The notes under the pieces are model-generated. The model was not told where the DNA came from and made no database searches. It saw nothing but the letters and a program-made list of their open reading frames with translations. From Wolbachia endosymbiont of Ctenocephalides felis wCfeF (GTDB lineage: Bacteria > Pseudomonadota > Alphaproteobacteria > Rickettsiales > Anaplasmataceae), in contig CP116767.1 of assembly GCA_028571325.1 (NCBI GenBank), positions 1,331,150 to 1,395,149 on the forward strand: DNA of 64,000 nt, read 5' to 3'. The translations under genes were made by a program, and so were the position numbers. This document shows, piece by piece, positions 17,094 through 26,156 of this stretch. The stretch's first letter is position 1; each line of letters begins with the position of its first letter.

Positions 17094-17960
17094 TCAAGTT
17101 ATTAATTGAGTGTCGCATACCCACCATTCTGGCTGCTTTTCTTTGATATTCGCTGCGGCAGCTTTTGCATTCTCTTCATTATCGAATATTCCAAAACACG
17201 CTACACCACTGCCTGACATGCGAGACAGTATAGAGCCTTCTTGTGACTCTAGTGCTAGTATCACATCTTCAATTTCAGGTACAAGACTTACTGCTATCTC
17301 TTGAAGATCGTTTTTCGTCTCTTTGAGAAACTTCAGCAGATCCTCTTCAGCATCATCACTCCATTCAATTGGTTTTGAAAAATCCCCTTTATATTTGGAA
17401 AATACCTCTGGTGTGCTCAAAAACTTTCTTTTCGGCTTCACCAGTACTATATTTGTGGGTAGAGAGAATTTTTTTATGGTACACAACTCTTCACCGATAC
17501 CTCTAACCAAAACTGGCTTACTATCTATACTCGCAGGAACATCAGCACCAACGCTTAAAGCTATTTCATTTAAGATTGATCTATCAATTTTCCATAGCTT
17601 CCCTAGTGTACGTATTATAGCTCCAGCATCCGAGGAGCCACTACCCAAACCTGCAGCAATTGGTATATTTTTCACAACCTTTACGATGACTTTAGTTCGC
17701 GCAGGAGCATATCTAAGCAATAGGTTAACTGCTCTCATTACGGTGTTGTACCTGTTATTTATTCTAAGTTCGGAATTCACAAATTCAACTATAGAGTTGT
17801 TGTATCTGAAATCCTTTTCACCTACCTTTATTTCCAAGAAATTGGAAATACTAGCAAAAACAAATAAGCCTTCAATTAAATGATACCCTATTTCTTCTTT
17901 CCCTACAACATGCAAAAAAAGGTTAACTTTTGCAGGAGCCTTTACACAGAAACTTTTCAT
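17094..17960 (-). CDS. ispE: 4-diphosphocytidyl-2-C-methyl-D-erythritol kinase
   Basis: GHMP kinase phosphorylating CDP-ME in the MEP isoprenoid pathway, which supplies undecaprenyl and ubiquinone side chains. 288 residues. Seen: substrate-site KAPAKVNLFLHV at residues 7-18, the ATP-binding glycine loop PIAAGLGSGSSDAGA, and the C-terminal GHMP motif SRMSGSGVACFGIF. First gene of a tight minus-strand run with the Mth938-like gene and znuB; it diverges from addA. Confidence 0.94.
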   Translation of the reverse strand: MKSFCVKAPAKVNLFLHVVGKEEIGYHLIEGLFVFASISNFLEIKVGEKDFRYNNSIVEFVNSELRINNRYNTVMRAVNLLLRYAPARTKVIVKVVKNIPIAAGLGSGSSDAGAIIRTLGKLWKIDRSILNEIALSVGADVPASIDSKPVLVRGIGEELCTIKKFSLPTNIVLVKPKRKFLSTPEVFSKYKGDFSKPIEWSDDAEEDLLKFLKETKNDLQEIAVSLVPEIEDVILALESQEGSILSRMSGSGVACFGIFDNEENAKAAAANIKEKQPEWWVCDTQLIT

Positions 17961-18043
17961 TTGTATATCTTCACTAATACTACTTTCACATTATATTTTA
18001 TAATGCCATTTTAGTCAAATTTTATACGATTTTTACATTTTTG

Positions 18044-21000
18044 ATGAGATTAAATGCAATCAATCCTAGTTTCTCTGTATGGGTAAACGCGTCTGCTGGC
18101 ACAGGCAAAACCAAAATCTTAATAGATAGAGTATTAAGACTTTTATTGGAAAACAAAAGAAATATTCTCTGCTTAACATTTACCAATGCTGCAGCAAACG
18201 AGATGGAAAGTCGCATTCACAGTACACTCAGTAAGTGGGCAATATGCTCAGAAAGTGTGCTGGCAGCAGACTTAGAGCAATTGGGTCTCTCTTTGATGTC
18301 ATCCCACACGTCATCTCATCCTTCGGCATCATCCCAGCACCCCCATTTGTCATCCCAGTGCTTGACACTGGGATCTAGAGAAAACGAAGGTCAAGCAAGA
18401 AGGCTTTTCTCTGAACTGGAAAATCTTGGTTTAACTATCCAGACCATACATGCTTTTTGTTACAAATTAATTTCTAGCTTCCCTGTGGAGGCTGGCATTG
18501 CTCCAAATTGTACGCTGAGCGAATGCAAAGAATTACATTCCATCGTATTTGACAAAACGCTTCATAACGAAACTGTGCAGGATGATATTAACCTTATCGC
18601 AGCCGAGGTTGATGAAAACAAACTACGCGACCTGCTTTATACTTTATGCGTAAAAAGACCGTTATCAGCAGATGATTTGGAGTATATCAAAGATAAACTA
18701 AGCGCCCCGGATGAAATTCATGGGTTACAGAGTGAAACGATTGAGCACGTAGAAAGATTAGCTGAAATACTAAGTGAGGGCAGCAAAAGAGATCAAAGTT
18801 ACAGTACAATGCTCTACGATTGGTGTAAACCATCTGTCATTCCAGCGCGTGATGCTGGAAGCCAGAAAAAAAGAAATATGGATTCCAGTGTCAGCTACTT
18901 GGATGACACCAATATAGAAAACCTAATCAAAGTATTTCTAAAATCAGAATCGCACGAAAAAAAAAGCATATCATCCATCATAACAAAGGGTACTTTGGAA
19001 AAATTCGGAGATGCAGAACAGATCGTAGAAAATATTCAAAATGTAGTATTTACTTATGTGAGAGATGTGAATTCTTATCAAATATTCAAGAGAACCAGTA
19101 GTTTACTCAAAATATTTAAAGTATACGTTGATCTATACAATGATGAAAAATCAAAGAAAGCACTGCTTGACTACAATGATATAATCCATTTAGCAACAAG
19201 TCTTCTCGGCAATCCAGATTATAAAGATTGGGTATTGTTTAACTTAGATCAAAAAATAGATCACATTCTTGTTGATGAGGCGCAAGACAATAGCATCAGT
19301 CAGTGGAAAATTATAACAAATCTCTGTGATGAATTTTTTACCGGTGGTGATGAAAAGCGAACCTTGTTTGTTGTTGGTGACGTAAAACAATCTATTTACA
19401 GATTCCAAGGGGCAAATCCTCACCTATTCAACTACATGCAACAATACTTTCACACAAAAACCGGCGGCAGAGACTGGATATCATGTCAACTTGAAAAATC
19501 ATTTCGCTCCACTCCGTACATTCTAGCACTTGTAGACAGATTATTTAACAACTTTCGTGAAGAGATATCTTTTGTCGATAGTGAAATAAAACATATTCCT
19601 CATAGAGAAAACGATCAAGGATACATTGAAATTTGGCCGTTATTACCAAGATGTAAGGAGGAAGAACAGCAAGCCTTACAAATTCATTTAACACAGAGAA
19701 AAGATCATGTAATAGCAGAGCGGTTGCTCGCTCAGGCAATAGCCCACAAAGTTCACAATTGGTTAAATGAAGGGCGAATTTTAGTCGCTAAAGACCGCCA
19801 TATAGAACCAAGGGACATTATGATCCTGGTACGGCAGAGAAACGTGTTAGTTGACTATGTAATAAGCGAACTTAAAAAAGCAAACGTACCAGTTATAGGA
19901 CGGGATTATTTTAGAATCATGGACTATATAGCTGTGCAGGATTTGATAGCTTTGGCTGAATTTTTGCTCCTGCCGACAAACGATTTGGCTCTTGCGAATG
20001 TTTTAAAATCACCTCTATTTAATTTCACTGAGGATGATTTATTCAATATTGCACACGACCGTAAAGAACAGTCGTTATGGGAAAGACTTCAGGATTATTG
20101 TGAGGTCATCTATAGTGAATTAAATTATCTCATTGACTTATCCCGTGCAGAGTCCTCTCTTACATTATTCACGCATGTATTGCGCACAGGCAAGAAGAAA
20201 TTTGCTGCAAGGCTAGGTCTTGAGTGCTTTGAGATCTTAGATGAATTTATGAACCTTGTGCTGCAATTTGAAAACCCATCTCTTCAAGCATTTGTTCAGT
20301 GGATCAAGGAGAATAATCCGGAAATTAAAAACGATATGCAATCAGAACGTAATGCTGTACGAATAATGACAATTCATAAATCAAAAGGTCTACAAGCTCC
20401 TATAGTGTTTTTGGTTGATACAAACACAGTGCCAAGAAACAGTGAAAGCATTGTTTTTGATGCAATGGAAGCACCATTTTGGTGTGGAAAAAACGATGAC
20501 GCTTATTGTGATCAAGTAAAAAGAGAGAAAAAACTAGAGGATTATAATGAGTATTTGCGTTTGCTATATGTAGCACTCACGCGTGCTGAAGATGAGTTAT
20601 ACATTTTAGGTAAAGAGCCAGTACAAAAGAACTCTTGGTATGATATAATTACTAGGCACGGGGAACCATATGAGAAAAAACAAGCGGATTTACGTCCAAT
20701 ATTTAAAGAAAAAGTTGAAATACTGTGTGTAAATGCAAATTACCCCTCTGTTTATAAAAAACGTGATTATTTTGATGTTCCAGTGATTTCGCCTCCACCA
20801 AACCTATCTATGTCATCTCAGGCATCTAGAAAAAAAGGAGAGCCAGCACCTTCCCCTGTTATCCCAGCATCCCCCTTTGTCATCCAAGTAGCTGACACTG
20901 GAATCCAGGAAAAAGAAGGAGAACCAGCATCAACTACTCACCCGTCATCCCAGCATTCCCCTTTGTCATTCCAGCACTTGATGCTGGAATCCAGTGAAAA

Positions 21001-21499
21001 AAGAAACATAGATTCCAGCGTCACGCGCTGGAATGACACCAGTACTCATATGAAAGACAGCTATGCAAGAGGCCTAATAATCCACAGCATACTGCAGTAT
21101 ATGCCTAAGATAGAGAAAGACAGGAGAAAAAATTGGGTAAGAAAATATCTCGATAACATGAACACCAGGGGAGATAAAGATGAAATTTACAATAAAATAT
21201 TAGCCTTTAATGCAAAATATGATTATCTATTCGATTTAGAAGGCAAATCAGAAATCACACTGAGTGGAACAATTGATGGAAAGCCGATGTTAGTACGGCT
21301 AGATAGGTTGTGTATAACGCAAGATAAAGCAATCATAATTGATTATAAATCACACCGCAGTGTTTCTGTTTCCTCGTTAAATGAAATAAAAAAGCAAATA
21401 TTGACCTATAAAACCTTAGTACAAGAAATATACCCAAACAAGCAGGTAGAGTGCGTGGTCATTTGGATGGAAGACTTGACCCTGCAATCTGATTTTTAG
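18044..21499 (+). CDS. addA: Double-strand break repair helicase-nuclease AddA with in-frame palindromic inserts
   Basis: UvrD-type helicase with C-terminal RecB-like nuclease, partner of AddB in end resection for RecA-dependent repair. 1151 residues from the ATG at 18044 (a TTG is 3 bp upstream). Motifs in order: Walker A NASAGTGKTKILIDRVL, LCLTFTNAAANEM, Walker B ILVDEAQD, VVGDVKQSIYRFQGANP, MTIHKSKGLQAPIVFLVD, LRLLYVALTRAEDEL, and the nuclease RLDRLC...KAIIIDYKSH. Three segments are not AddA-like and derive from palindromic repeats (near 18299-18388, 18832-18912 and 20803-21045), rich in S, P and H; all keep the frame and fall between conserved motifs, so activity may survive. No addB is in the window. 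Repeat copy D lies downstream. Confidence 0.93.
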   Translation: MRLNAINPSFSVWVNASAGTGKTKILIDRVLRLLLENKRNILCLTFTNAAANEMESRIHSTLSKWAICSESVLAADLEQLGLSLMSSHTSSHPSASSQHPHLSSQCLTLGSRENEGQARRLFSELENLGLTIQTIHAFCYKLISSFPVEAGIAPNCTLSECKELHSIVFDKTLHNETVQDDINLIAAEVDENKLRDLLYTLCVKRPLSADDLEYIKDKLSAPDEIHGLQSETIEHVERLAEILSEGSKRDQSYSTMLYDWCKPSVIPARDAGSQKKRNMDSSVSYLDDTNIENLIKVFLKSESHEKKSISSIITKGTLEKFGDAEQIVENIQNVVFTYVRDVNSYQIFKRTSSLLKIFKVYVDLYNDEKSKKALLDYNDIIHLATSLLGNPDYKDWVLFNLDQKIDHILVDEAQDNSISQWKIITNLCDEFFTGGDEKRTLFVVGDVKQSIYRFQGANPHLFNYMQQYFHTKTGGRDWISCQLEKSFRSTPYILALVDRLFNNFREEISFVDSEIKHIPHRENDQGYIEIWPLLPRCKEEEQQALQIHLTQRKDHVIAERLLAQAIAHKVHNWLNEGRILVAKDRHIEPRDIMILVRQRNVLVDYVISELKKANVPVIGRDYFRIMDYIAVQDLIALAEFLLLPTNDLALANVLKSPLFNFTEDDLFNIAHDRKEQSLWERLQDYCEVIYSELNYLIDLSRAESSLTLFTHVLRTGKKKFAARLGLECFEILDEFMNLVLQFENPSLQAFVQWIKENNPEIKNDMQSERNAVRIMTIHKSKGLQAPIVFLVDTNTVPRNSESIVFDAMEAPFWCGKNDDAYCDQVKREKKLEDYNEYLRLLYVALTRAEDELYILGKEPVQKNSWYDIITRHGEPYEKKQADLRPIFKEKVEILCVNANYPSVYKKRDYFDVPVISPPPNLSMSSQASRKKGEPAPSPVIPASPFVIQVADTGIQEKEGEPASTTHPSSQHSPLSFQHLMLESSEKRNIDSSVTRWNDTSTHMKDSYARGLIIHSILQYMPKIEKDRRKNWVRKYLDNMNTRGDKDEIYNKILAFNAKYDYLFDLEGKSEITLSGTIDGKPMLVRLDRLCITQDKAIIIDYKSHRSVSVSSLNEIKKQILTYKTLVQEIYPNKQVECVVIWMEDLTLQSDF
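18299..18388 (+). repeat. Palindromic element in addA, insert 1
   Basis: Contains tgtcatcccagtgcttgacactgggatctag, the same kind of palindrome as at 27477-27506, preceded by degenerate tcatccca units. It is translated as a Ser/His/Pro-rich stretch (SSHTSSHPSASSQHPHLSS). Confidence 0.75.
18832..18912 (+). repeat. Palindromic element in addA, insert 2
   Basis: Contains tgtcattccagcgcgtgatgctgg and, in opposite orientation, attccagtgtcagctacttgga. Translated as PSVIPARDAGSQKK...SVSYLDDT; PARDAG also appears in the insert of the G1PDH-like gene. Confidence 0.75.
20803..21045 (+). repeat. Palindromic element cluster in addA, insert 3
   Basis: About 240 bp composed of several head-to-head copies (cagcacttgatgctggaatcc, gattccagcgtcacgcgctgg and diverged forms), translated in one frame. 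It lies between the last helicase motif and the nuclease domain, where extra linker length is probably tolerated. Confidence 0.75.
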
Positions 21500-21509
21500 C
21501 CTGAACGTT

Positions 21510-21995
21510 AAGAAATTTACTAAATAAAAAAAAGGCAAAAGAAACCCCGGCCATTGTCTATTTTTAGTATTGGCGTTTTTTAAAGTCTTAAACGCTGCAA
21601 TTTAGCGACTTTTAAACTGCAACAGACCCTTAGCTTAAGCGCTAAGAAACTTACTAAGCAGAAAAAAAGACAAAAGAATCCCGTGGTAGAAGTTGCTCAC
21701 TCTCTAATCCTGCAAATTGGCGTACTATACTGTCTTAAACAACTTATAAGCGCGTTTCAGCTTGTATAGGGAAAAACCTAGAAGTCTAGGTGAAATTAAT
21801 AAAGACATAAGGTGCACATAGTGCAAAAAATTAAACATAAGACGCCAATCTTAATACTCTTGTCGTTTAATCTGCACAGATGAAGATAACTGAATACCTT
21901 CAATACCATGATAGTGAGACTGGCGAAAGTTGTCAAGTAGTTTTTTTGTTTCTGTTGGATGACGTTATAGCTTTTTTCCACTGTTGTCTACTATT
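21510..21995 (-). repeat. Promoter-bearing intergenic repeat, copy D
   Basis: About 430 bp that I find identical, in inverse orientation, to copy E at 26758-27190 wherever I compared them. The pair brackets metG, the membrane/coiled-coil gene, dnaB, tRNA-Leu and an RDD gene. Contains the tactat-gcg... body with gacgcc/ggcgt blocks and the promoter-side flank cagtggaaaaaagctat (minus strand, near 21970-21985). It fills the gap between addA and metG. Confidence 0.78.
21908..21936 (-). promoter_or_regulatory. Sigma70 promoter of repeat copy D
   Basis: Minus strand TTGACA (21931-21936), 17-bp spacer, TATCAT (21908-21913). Reads toward the 3' end of addA, that is antisense to it. Confidence 0.8.
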
Positions 21996-22066
21996 ATGTA
22001 ATAAAGCCCGGTAACTATTGATTTTTACAACTAGTGCAGATACGATAAAACTTTAAGTACTGAATA

Positions 22067-23599
22067 ATGGAGCAATTTGGAAACTTTTACATCACTACAC
22101 CAATATATTACGTAAACGACAAACCTCACATTGGTCACGCATACACCTCCCTTTTATGCGATGTAGTGGCAAGGTTTATGAGACTTGCTGGAAAAAATGT
22201 CAAATTTACTACTGGTACGGATGAGCACGGGCAAAAAATCGAGAAAGCAGCCAAAACACGGGGAATGCAGCCAAAAGAATTTACAGATGAAGTAAGTGTT
22301 TCATTTAGGAAATTAGCTAAGTCCATGAATTTTCAATATGACGATTTTATCCGCACTACGGAAGAACGTCACGAAAAAGCAGTAATAGCTTTGTGGAATA
22401 GGCTTGAAGAGAGAGGACAAATATATCTGGATTCTTACTCAGGTTGGTATTCAGTCCGTGATGAAGCGTTTTATCAGGAGTCAGAGTTGATAGATGGCAA
22501 AGCACCAACAGGCGCGGAAGTGCAGTGGATAAAAGAAGAGAGTTACTTTTTTCGTTTGTCGAATTGGCAAGGCAAATTACTGGAGTTATATGAAAATCAG
22601 CCAAATTTTGTCTTTCCTGAAAGTAGAAAAAATGAAGTGGTATCGTTTGTAAGATCAGGACTCACTGACCTTTCAATCTCTCGCACTAGCTTTAATTGGG
22701 GGATAAAAGTGCCAGGCAATGATAAACACGTAATCTACGTCTGGATTGATGCACTCACTAATTATCTCACGTCAGTAGGCTTTCCTGGTACTGAAGGTGA
22801 AGAATATAAGAGGTTTTGGGCAAATGACAGCTCTTCCAACGTTCATGTAATCGGTAAAGACATATTGCGCTTTCACGCTGTATATTGGCCGGCGATTCTC
22901 CTTGCAGCAGATTTGCCACTACCAAAACAAATTGCGGTTCACGGTTGGTGGCTCAGCGAGGGGGAAAAAATATCCAAGTCTCTTGGCAATGCCATAGATC
23001 CAATTGGCTTAGCACAAGAGTTTGGCGTTGATCAGTTACGCTATTTTCTCCTCCGAGAAGCAAGTTTCGGCCAGGATGGCAACTTTAGCAAGAAAAATAT
23101 GATCAGCCGAATAAATTCAGAATTGGCAAACAATATAGGCAATTTAGTACAAAGAACAATTTCATTTTTACACAAGCAATGCTCTGGAATTGCACCAACA
23201 GTTGATCAAAGCCTACTTAAAGGCGAGGAAAGCCTGCCCAATTGCAAAGCTATACTCGATAAAGCGATGGATCATCTATCAAAGTATGAGTTTAACCAGA
23301 TTATACTTCTAATTATCAGCATCTCCTCTGAAGCCAACGCTTATATAGATAAAAGTGCACCCTGGACATTAAGTAAAACCAGCAGAGAGCGCATGAATTT
23401 AGTAATCTACAAATTACTCGAATATATCAGGATAATTGGCATTCTGCTGCAGCCAATTCTCCCAAGGTCAGCAGAAATAATACTAGATCAATTGCAAATT
23501 CCAAAAGAACAGCGAGATCTAAAATCTCTGTGCAACGCGTGCGTAAGCTCAGGTATTACACTACCTAAACCTACGCCGGTTTTTTTGAGGGTTGAGTAG
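22067..23599 (+). CDS. metG: Methionyl-tRNA synthetase
   Basis: Class I synthetase charging tRNA-Met. 510 residues, the short form without the C-terminal dimerisation/tRNA-binding domain. HIGH motif in NDKPHIGHAYTSLLCD near residue 20; KMSKS equivalent as EKISKSLGNAIDP; anticodon-binding helical domain in the last third. TTPIYYVNDKPHIGH and GTDEHGQKIEKAA are typical. Start at the ATG 22067. The stop codon lies in the left arm of a terminator hairpin. Confidence 0.96.
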   Translation: MEQFGNFYITTPIYYVNDKPHIGHAYTSLLCDVVARFMRLAGKNVKFTTGTDEHGQKIEKAAKTRGMQPKEFTDEVSVSFRKLAKSMNFQYDDFIRTTEERHEKAVIALWNRLEERGQIYLDSYSGWYSVRDEAFYQESELIDGKAPTGAEVQWIKEESYFFRLSNWQGKLLELYENQPNFVFPESRKNEVVSFVRSGLTDLSISRTSFNWGIKVPGNDKHVIYVWIDALTNYLTSVGFPGTEGEEYKRFWANDSSSNVHVIGKDILRFHAVYWPAILLAADLPLPKQIAVHGWWLSEGEKISKSLGNAIDPIGLAQEFGVDQLRYFLLREASFGQDGNFSKKNMISRINSELANNIGNLVQRTISFLHKQCSGIAPTVDQSLLKGEESLPNCKAILDKAMDHLSKYEFNQIILLIISISSEANAYIDKSAPWTLSKTSRERMNLVIYKLLEYIRIIGILLQPILPRSAEIILDQLQIPKEQRDLKSLCNACVSSGITLPKPTPVFLRVE

Positions 23600-23623
23600 A
23601 GAACATATAATATGTTCTCTACT
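23595..23623. terminator. Bidirectional terminator between metG and the convergent gene
   Basis: 13-bp perfect stem agtagagaacata / tatgttctctact with a taa loop, followed on the plus strand by atttttc. The metG stop codon TAG (23597-23599) is inside the left arm. The next gene converges and stops at 23632. Confidence 0.8.
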
Positions 23624-23631
23624 ATTTTTCT

Positions 23632-24375
23632 TTACAGAAACGGACTAGTTATACCGGGAACGTTAAACGGTTGAGTTATGTTAACATCGCCAACCGATGC
23701 TGATACAGGAGTGGTAATATAATTATAGTAAACATAAGGCAAGTAAGTTGCAGCTAAACAAGGCATAGCTTTTGCTGCCTGATGAACAAGCCAATTAGCT
23801 GTATTTACTGCTTGATCTAAATAACCACTAGCTTTTTCTTCAATTGGCTGACTTTTTGGGCTAGGAGTCTCAGTTTCTTTATTCGTAAGTTCAATAATGT
23901 CAGGAAGTAGACCTTTAGCCTTTAACTCTGCCATTTCATTTGCTTCTTCTTGTTTCCTTCGAGCTACACGACTTTCAAACTTCTCTTGTCTTGCTTCTCG
24001 TTCTTTTTGTACGTCAACTGCATCATAGAATGGCTCATTCTCGTCCAACTGCTTTTCCAGGTTGGAAATCTTAGCATCTTTCTCTTCTGACTTCAAAGTA
24101 AGCTCAGCATTTTTTTTCGCTTCTTCATCGAGAAGAGCACTCTGCCTACGGATATTACCATTCTTTTGAATTACTACAGCTGAAAGTGCAATAACTGCAG
24201 CAGAAAATACAGCACCGCCAATAACAAATGGAAGGCCAAGGCTTAGAGCTGCAACCGGAGCTAAAAAACCAATATAAGGAGCTACAGCAAATATTCCTGA
24301 TGCCAGTAGAGTTCCGATAGCCAAAGCACCACTTGCAAGATAAGGCGCGTTAGTTTTATTAAATATATTTTTCAT
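23632..24375 (-). CDS. Membrane-hairpin plus coiled-coil protein, unknown function
   Basis: 247 residues from the ATG at 24375, which has GAGG 8 bases upstream (a GTG at 24387 is also in frame). Residues 12-69 form two or more Gly/Ala-rich hydrophobic segments (PYLASGALAIGTLLASGIFA, then ALSLGLPFVIGGAVFSAAVI), followed by a coiled-coil stretch about 78-115 and a charged region about 125-160 rich in E, K and R (ESRVARRKQEEANEMAELK). The C-terminus is less charged (ITTPVSASVGDVNITQP). No family recognised. The N-terminal hairpin resembles those of the broken gene at 13528-14160, the 38927-41440 protein and the terminase tail. Its own promoter lies inside a large inverted repeat. Confidence 0.7.
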   Translation of the reverse strand: MKNIFNKTNAPYLASGALAIGTLLASGIFAVAPYIGFLAPVAALSLGLPFVIGGAVFSAAVIALSAVVIQKNGNIRRQSALLDEEAKKNAELTLKSEEKDAKISNLEKQLDENEPFYDAVDVQKEREARQEKFESRVARRKQEEANEMAELKAKGLLPDIIELTNKETETPSPKSQPIEEKASGYLDQAVNTANWLVHQAAKAMPCLAATYLPYVYYNYITTPVSASVGDVNITQPFNVPGITSPFL

Positions 24376-24381
24376 TATATA

Positions 24382-24467
24382 CCTCACTAGAATTAATTTA
24401 TTATATTAAAATTGTAGCACGGGTGAAGAGATATGTCAAGTTTATTAATAAATTAATTCTAGTGAGG
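24382..24467 (-). promoter_or_regulatory. Sigma70 promoter enclosed by a 22-bp inverted repeat
   Basis: Minus strand TTGACA (24434-24439), 17-bp spacer, TACAAT (24411-24416), driving the gene at 24375. It lies between perfect 22-bp inverted arms at 24382-24403 and 24446-24467 (cctcactagaattaatttat...). The proximal arm supplies the GTGAGG ribosome-binding site; the distal arm is upstream of the -35 box, so the pair is not an mRNA hairpin. It may be an operator or the trace of an inverted duplication. Confidence 0.7.
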
Positions 24468-24487
24468 ATAGGAAAGATTGTTGAAGG

Positions 24488-25939
24488 CTATGAACTGTGC
24501 CTCTCCGTGTAATCTTTGAATGCGCCTCTGCTGGAGTCAAAATATAGCTTCACACTGCCAATTGGTCCGTTCCTTTGTTTTGCAATAATGAGCTCTGCAA
24601 TATTTCTAATTTTCTCCATCTTCTCTTGCCATTCTCGATGTTTATTGCTTCCTTCACTTGGCTGCTTTCTTAGTTCGTAATATTCTTCTCTGTAGAGAAA
24701 CATTACTATATCTGCATCTTGCTCTATGCTTCCTGAATCGCGCAAATCAGCAAGTTGTGGTTTTTTGTCATCTCTTTGCTCAACAGAACGGGAGAGCTGC
24801 GATAGTGCAACAATGGGAATATTTAGCTCCTTTGCAATTGCTTTCAAACCCTGCGTCACTTCCGAGATTTCTTGCACTCTATTTTCATTACTCCTTTTTG
24901 TTGTTCCTCTGATTAACTGCAGATAATCGATAAATACCACTTCTACATTATATAATTGATACAGCAGACGTATTCTGGTACGAAGTGCACTAATTGACAG
25001 CGCAGGAGTGTCATCTATGATGAAAGGCAATTCAGACAATTCCGTACTAGCATTAATGAATTCATGCAATTCAAAATCACTAATTCTTCCGGTCAGTGCC
25101 TTATAATAACTAATTCCCGAATCTATAGTGATCAATCTTGCAGTTAATTGCTCCGCTGACATTTCAAGTGAGAAAAACGCTACGTAGTGTTGTTTATCTG
25201 CTCTTTTTTGCAAGACCTTACAAGCATTAAGAGCAATGTTCAGTGCCAGTGCTGTTTTACCCATAGAAGGCCTTGCAGCTAGAATTAATAGGTCAGATTT
25301 CTGCAGACCACCAAGAAGCTGATTTAGGTCTTGGAGCCCGGTTGTAATGCCCAGCGCTTCCGGATTATTTTTCAGCGTGCTGATCTTTTCAACTACATCT
25401 TTAACTGAGCTTGCAAGCTTTATATACGTCTTCTCGCCTTGCTTTTTTACTGCTAAGTTGAACAACTTAGTCATTGCTTGTTCAATTTGCGCCTGTGCAG
25501 GGTTTTCGATGTCATAGCTGTAACTATCATCAACTATCTCCTGCCCAAGCTTGATTAAGCATCTCCTTAAGTAAGTATCACGGATTATTCTAGTCAAGCT
25601 ATAGATATCAAGCGCAATACTCGCCTTCGCTGCAAGCTTTGCGAGATATTCAACTCCACCGCACTTGGTGAATGCTTCATCGTTCTCAAAAAACATTTTG
25701 AGGCTCAGTTCATTAGCAACTATGCCGTGTTTTCTGGTTTTAGATATCTGCGTAAAAATGCTTTGATGCAGTGGATCATAAAAATTGTCTGCTGTGATCA
25801 TATCTTCGACTGCATCACAGATTCTATTATCACGAATCATTGCACCGATGAGCATTTGCTCCGCTTCCAAGTTGTGTGGTAATTTGCATATTTCTTTATC
25901 TACGCTTCTTGAATCGATGAGATTAGCTAATTCATTCAT
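24488..25939 (-). CDS. dnaB: Replicative DNA helicase DnaB
   Basis: Hexameric fork helicase, partner of the DnaG primase encoded nearby. 483 residues: N-terminal primase-interaction domain (PHNLEAEQMLIGAMIRDNR), then the RecA-like core with Walker A AARPSMGKTALALNIA, FFSLEMSAEQLTARLI, Walker B VEVVFIDYLQLI and the late LADLRDSGSIEQDADIV, with arginine-finger region KQRNGPIGSVKLYFD. No intein. Upstream lies the tRNA-Leu on the opposite strand. Confidence 0.96.
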   Translation of the reverse strand: MNELANLIDSRSVDKEICKLPHNLEAEQMLIGAMIRDNRICDAVEDMITADNFYDPLHQSIFTQISKTRKHGIVANELSLKMFFENDEAFTKCGGVEYLAKLAAKASIALDIYSLTRIIRDTYLRRCLIKLGQEIVDDSYSYDIENPAQAQIEQAMTKLFNLAVKKQGEKTYIKLASSVKDVVEKISTLKNNPEALGITTGLQDLNQLLGGLQKSDLLILAARPSMGKTALALNIALNACKVLQKRADKQHYVAFFSLEMSAEQLTARLITIDSGISYYKALTGRISDFELHEFINASTELSELPFIIDDTPALSISALRTRIRLLYQLYNVEVVFIDYLQLIRGTTKRSNENRVQEISEVTQGLKAIAKELNIPIVALSQLSRSVEQRDDKKPQLADLRDSGSIEQDADIVMFLYREEYYELRKQPSEGSNKHREWQEKMEKIRNIAELIIAKQRNGPIGSVKLYFDSSRGAFKDYTERHSS

Positions 25940-26052
25940 TCTAAATTTTTAGAGTAACTATCGATTATTGTAGAATATTTAGTCCTCATTTGAAAGATGT
26001 AAAGGTAAAAAAATTTGACTAATTTCGTGTTGCCTATAGCATTGAAACTTAA

Positions 26053-26135
26053 GCCCCTGTGGTGGAATGGTAGACACGGCAGACTCAAAATCTGTTGCTT
26101 GCAAAAGCATGCTGGTTCAAGTCCGGCCAGGGGCA
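26053..26135 (+). tRNA. tRNA-Leu (anticodon CAA)
   Basis: 83 nt. Acceptor stem gcccctg pairs with caggggc, A at the discriminator position 26135. Anticodon stem gcaga/tctgt with loop ctcaaaa gives CAA (reads UUG). A variable arm (tgcttgcaaaagca, a class II tRNA mark) and T-loop ggttcaagtcc follow. CCA is not encoded; the window carries a CCA-adding enzyme gene at 46137. Confidence 0.93.
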
Positions 26136-26156
26136 CTCAAACGTTGGAAAGTACAT

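Noticed and set aside
26067..26156. Longer start of the RDD gene at 26067
   Set aside because: It would be translated from within the tRNA-Leu gene; the ATG at 26157 has its own ribosome-binding site.
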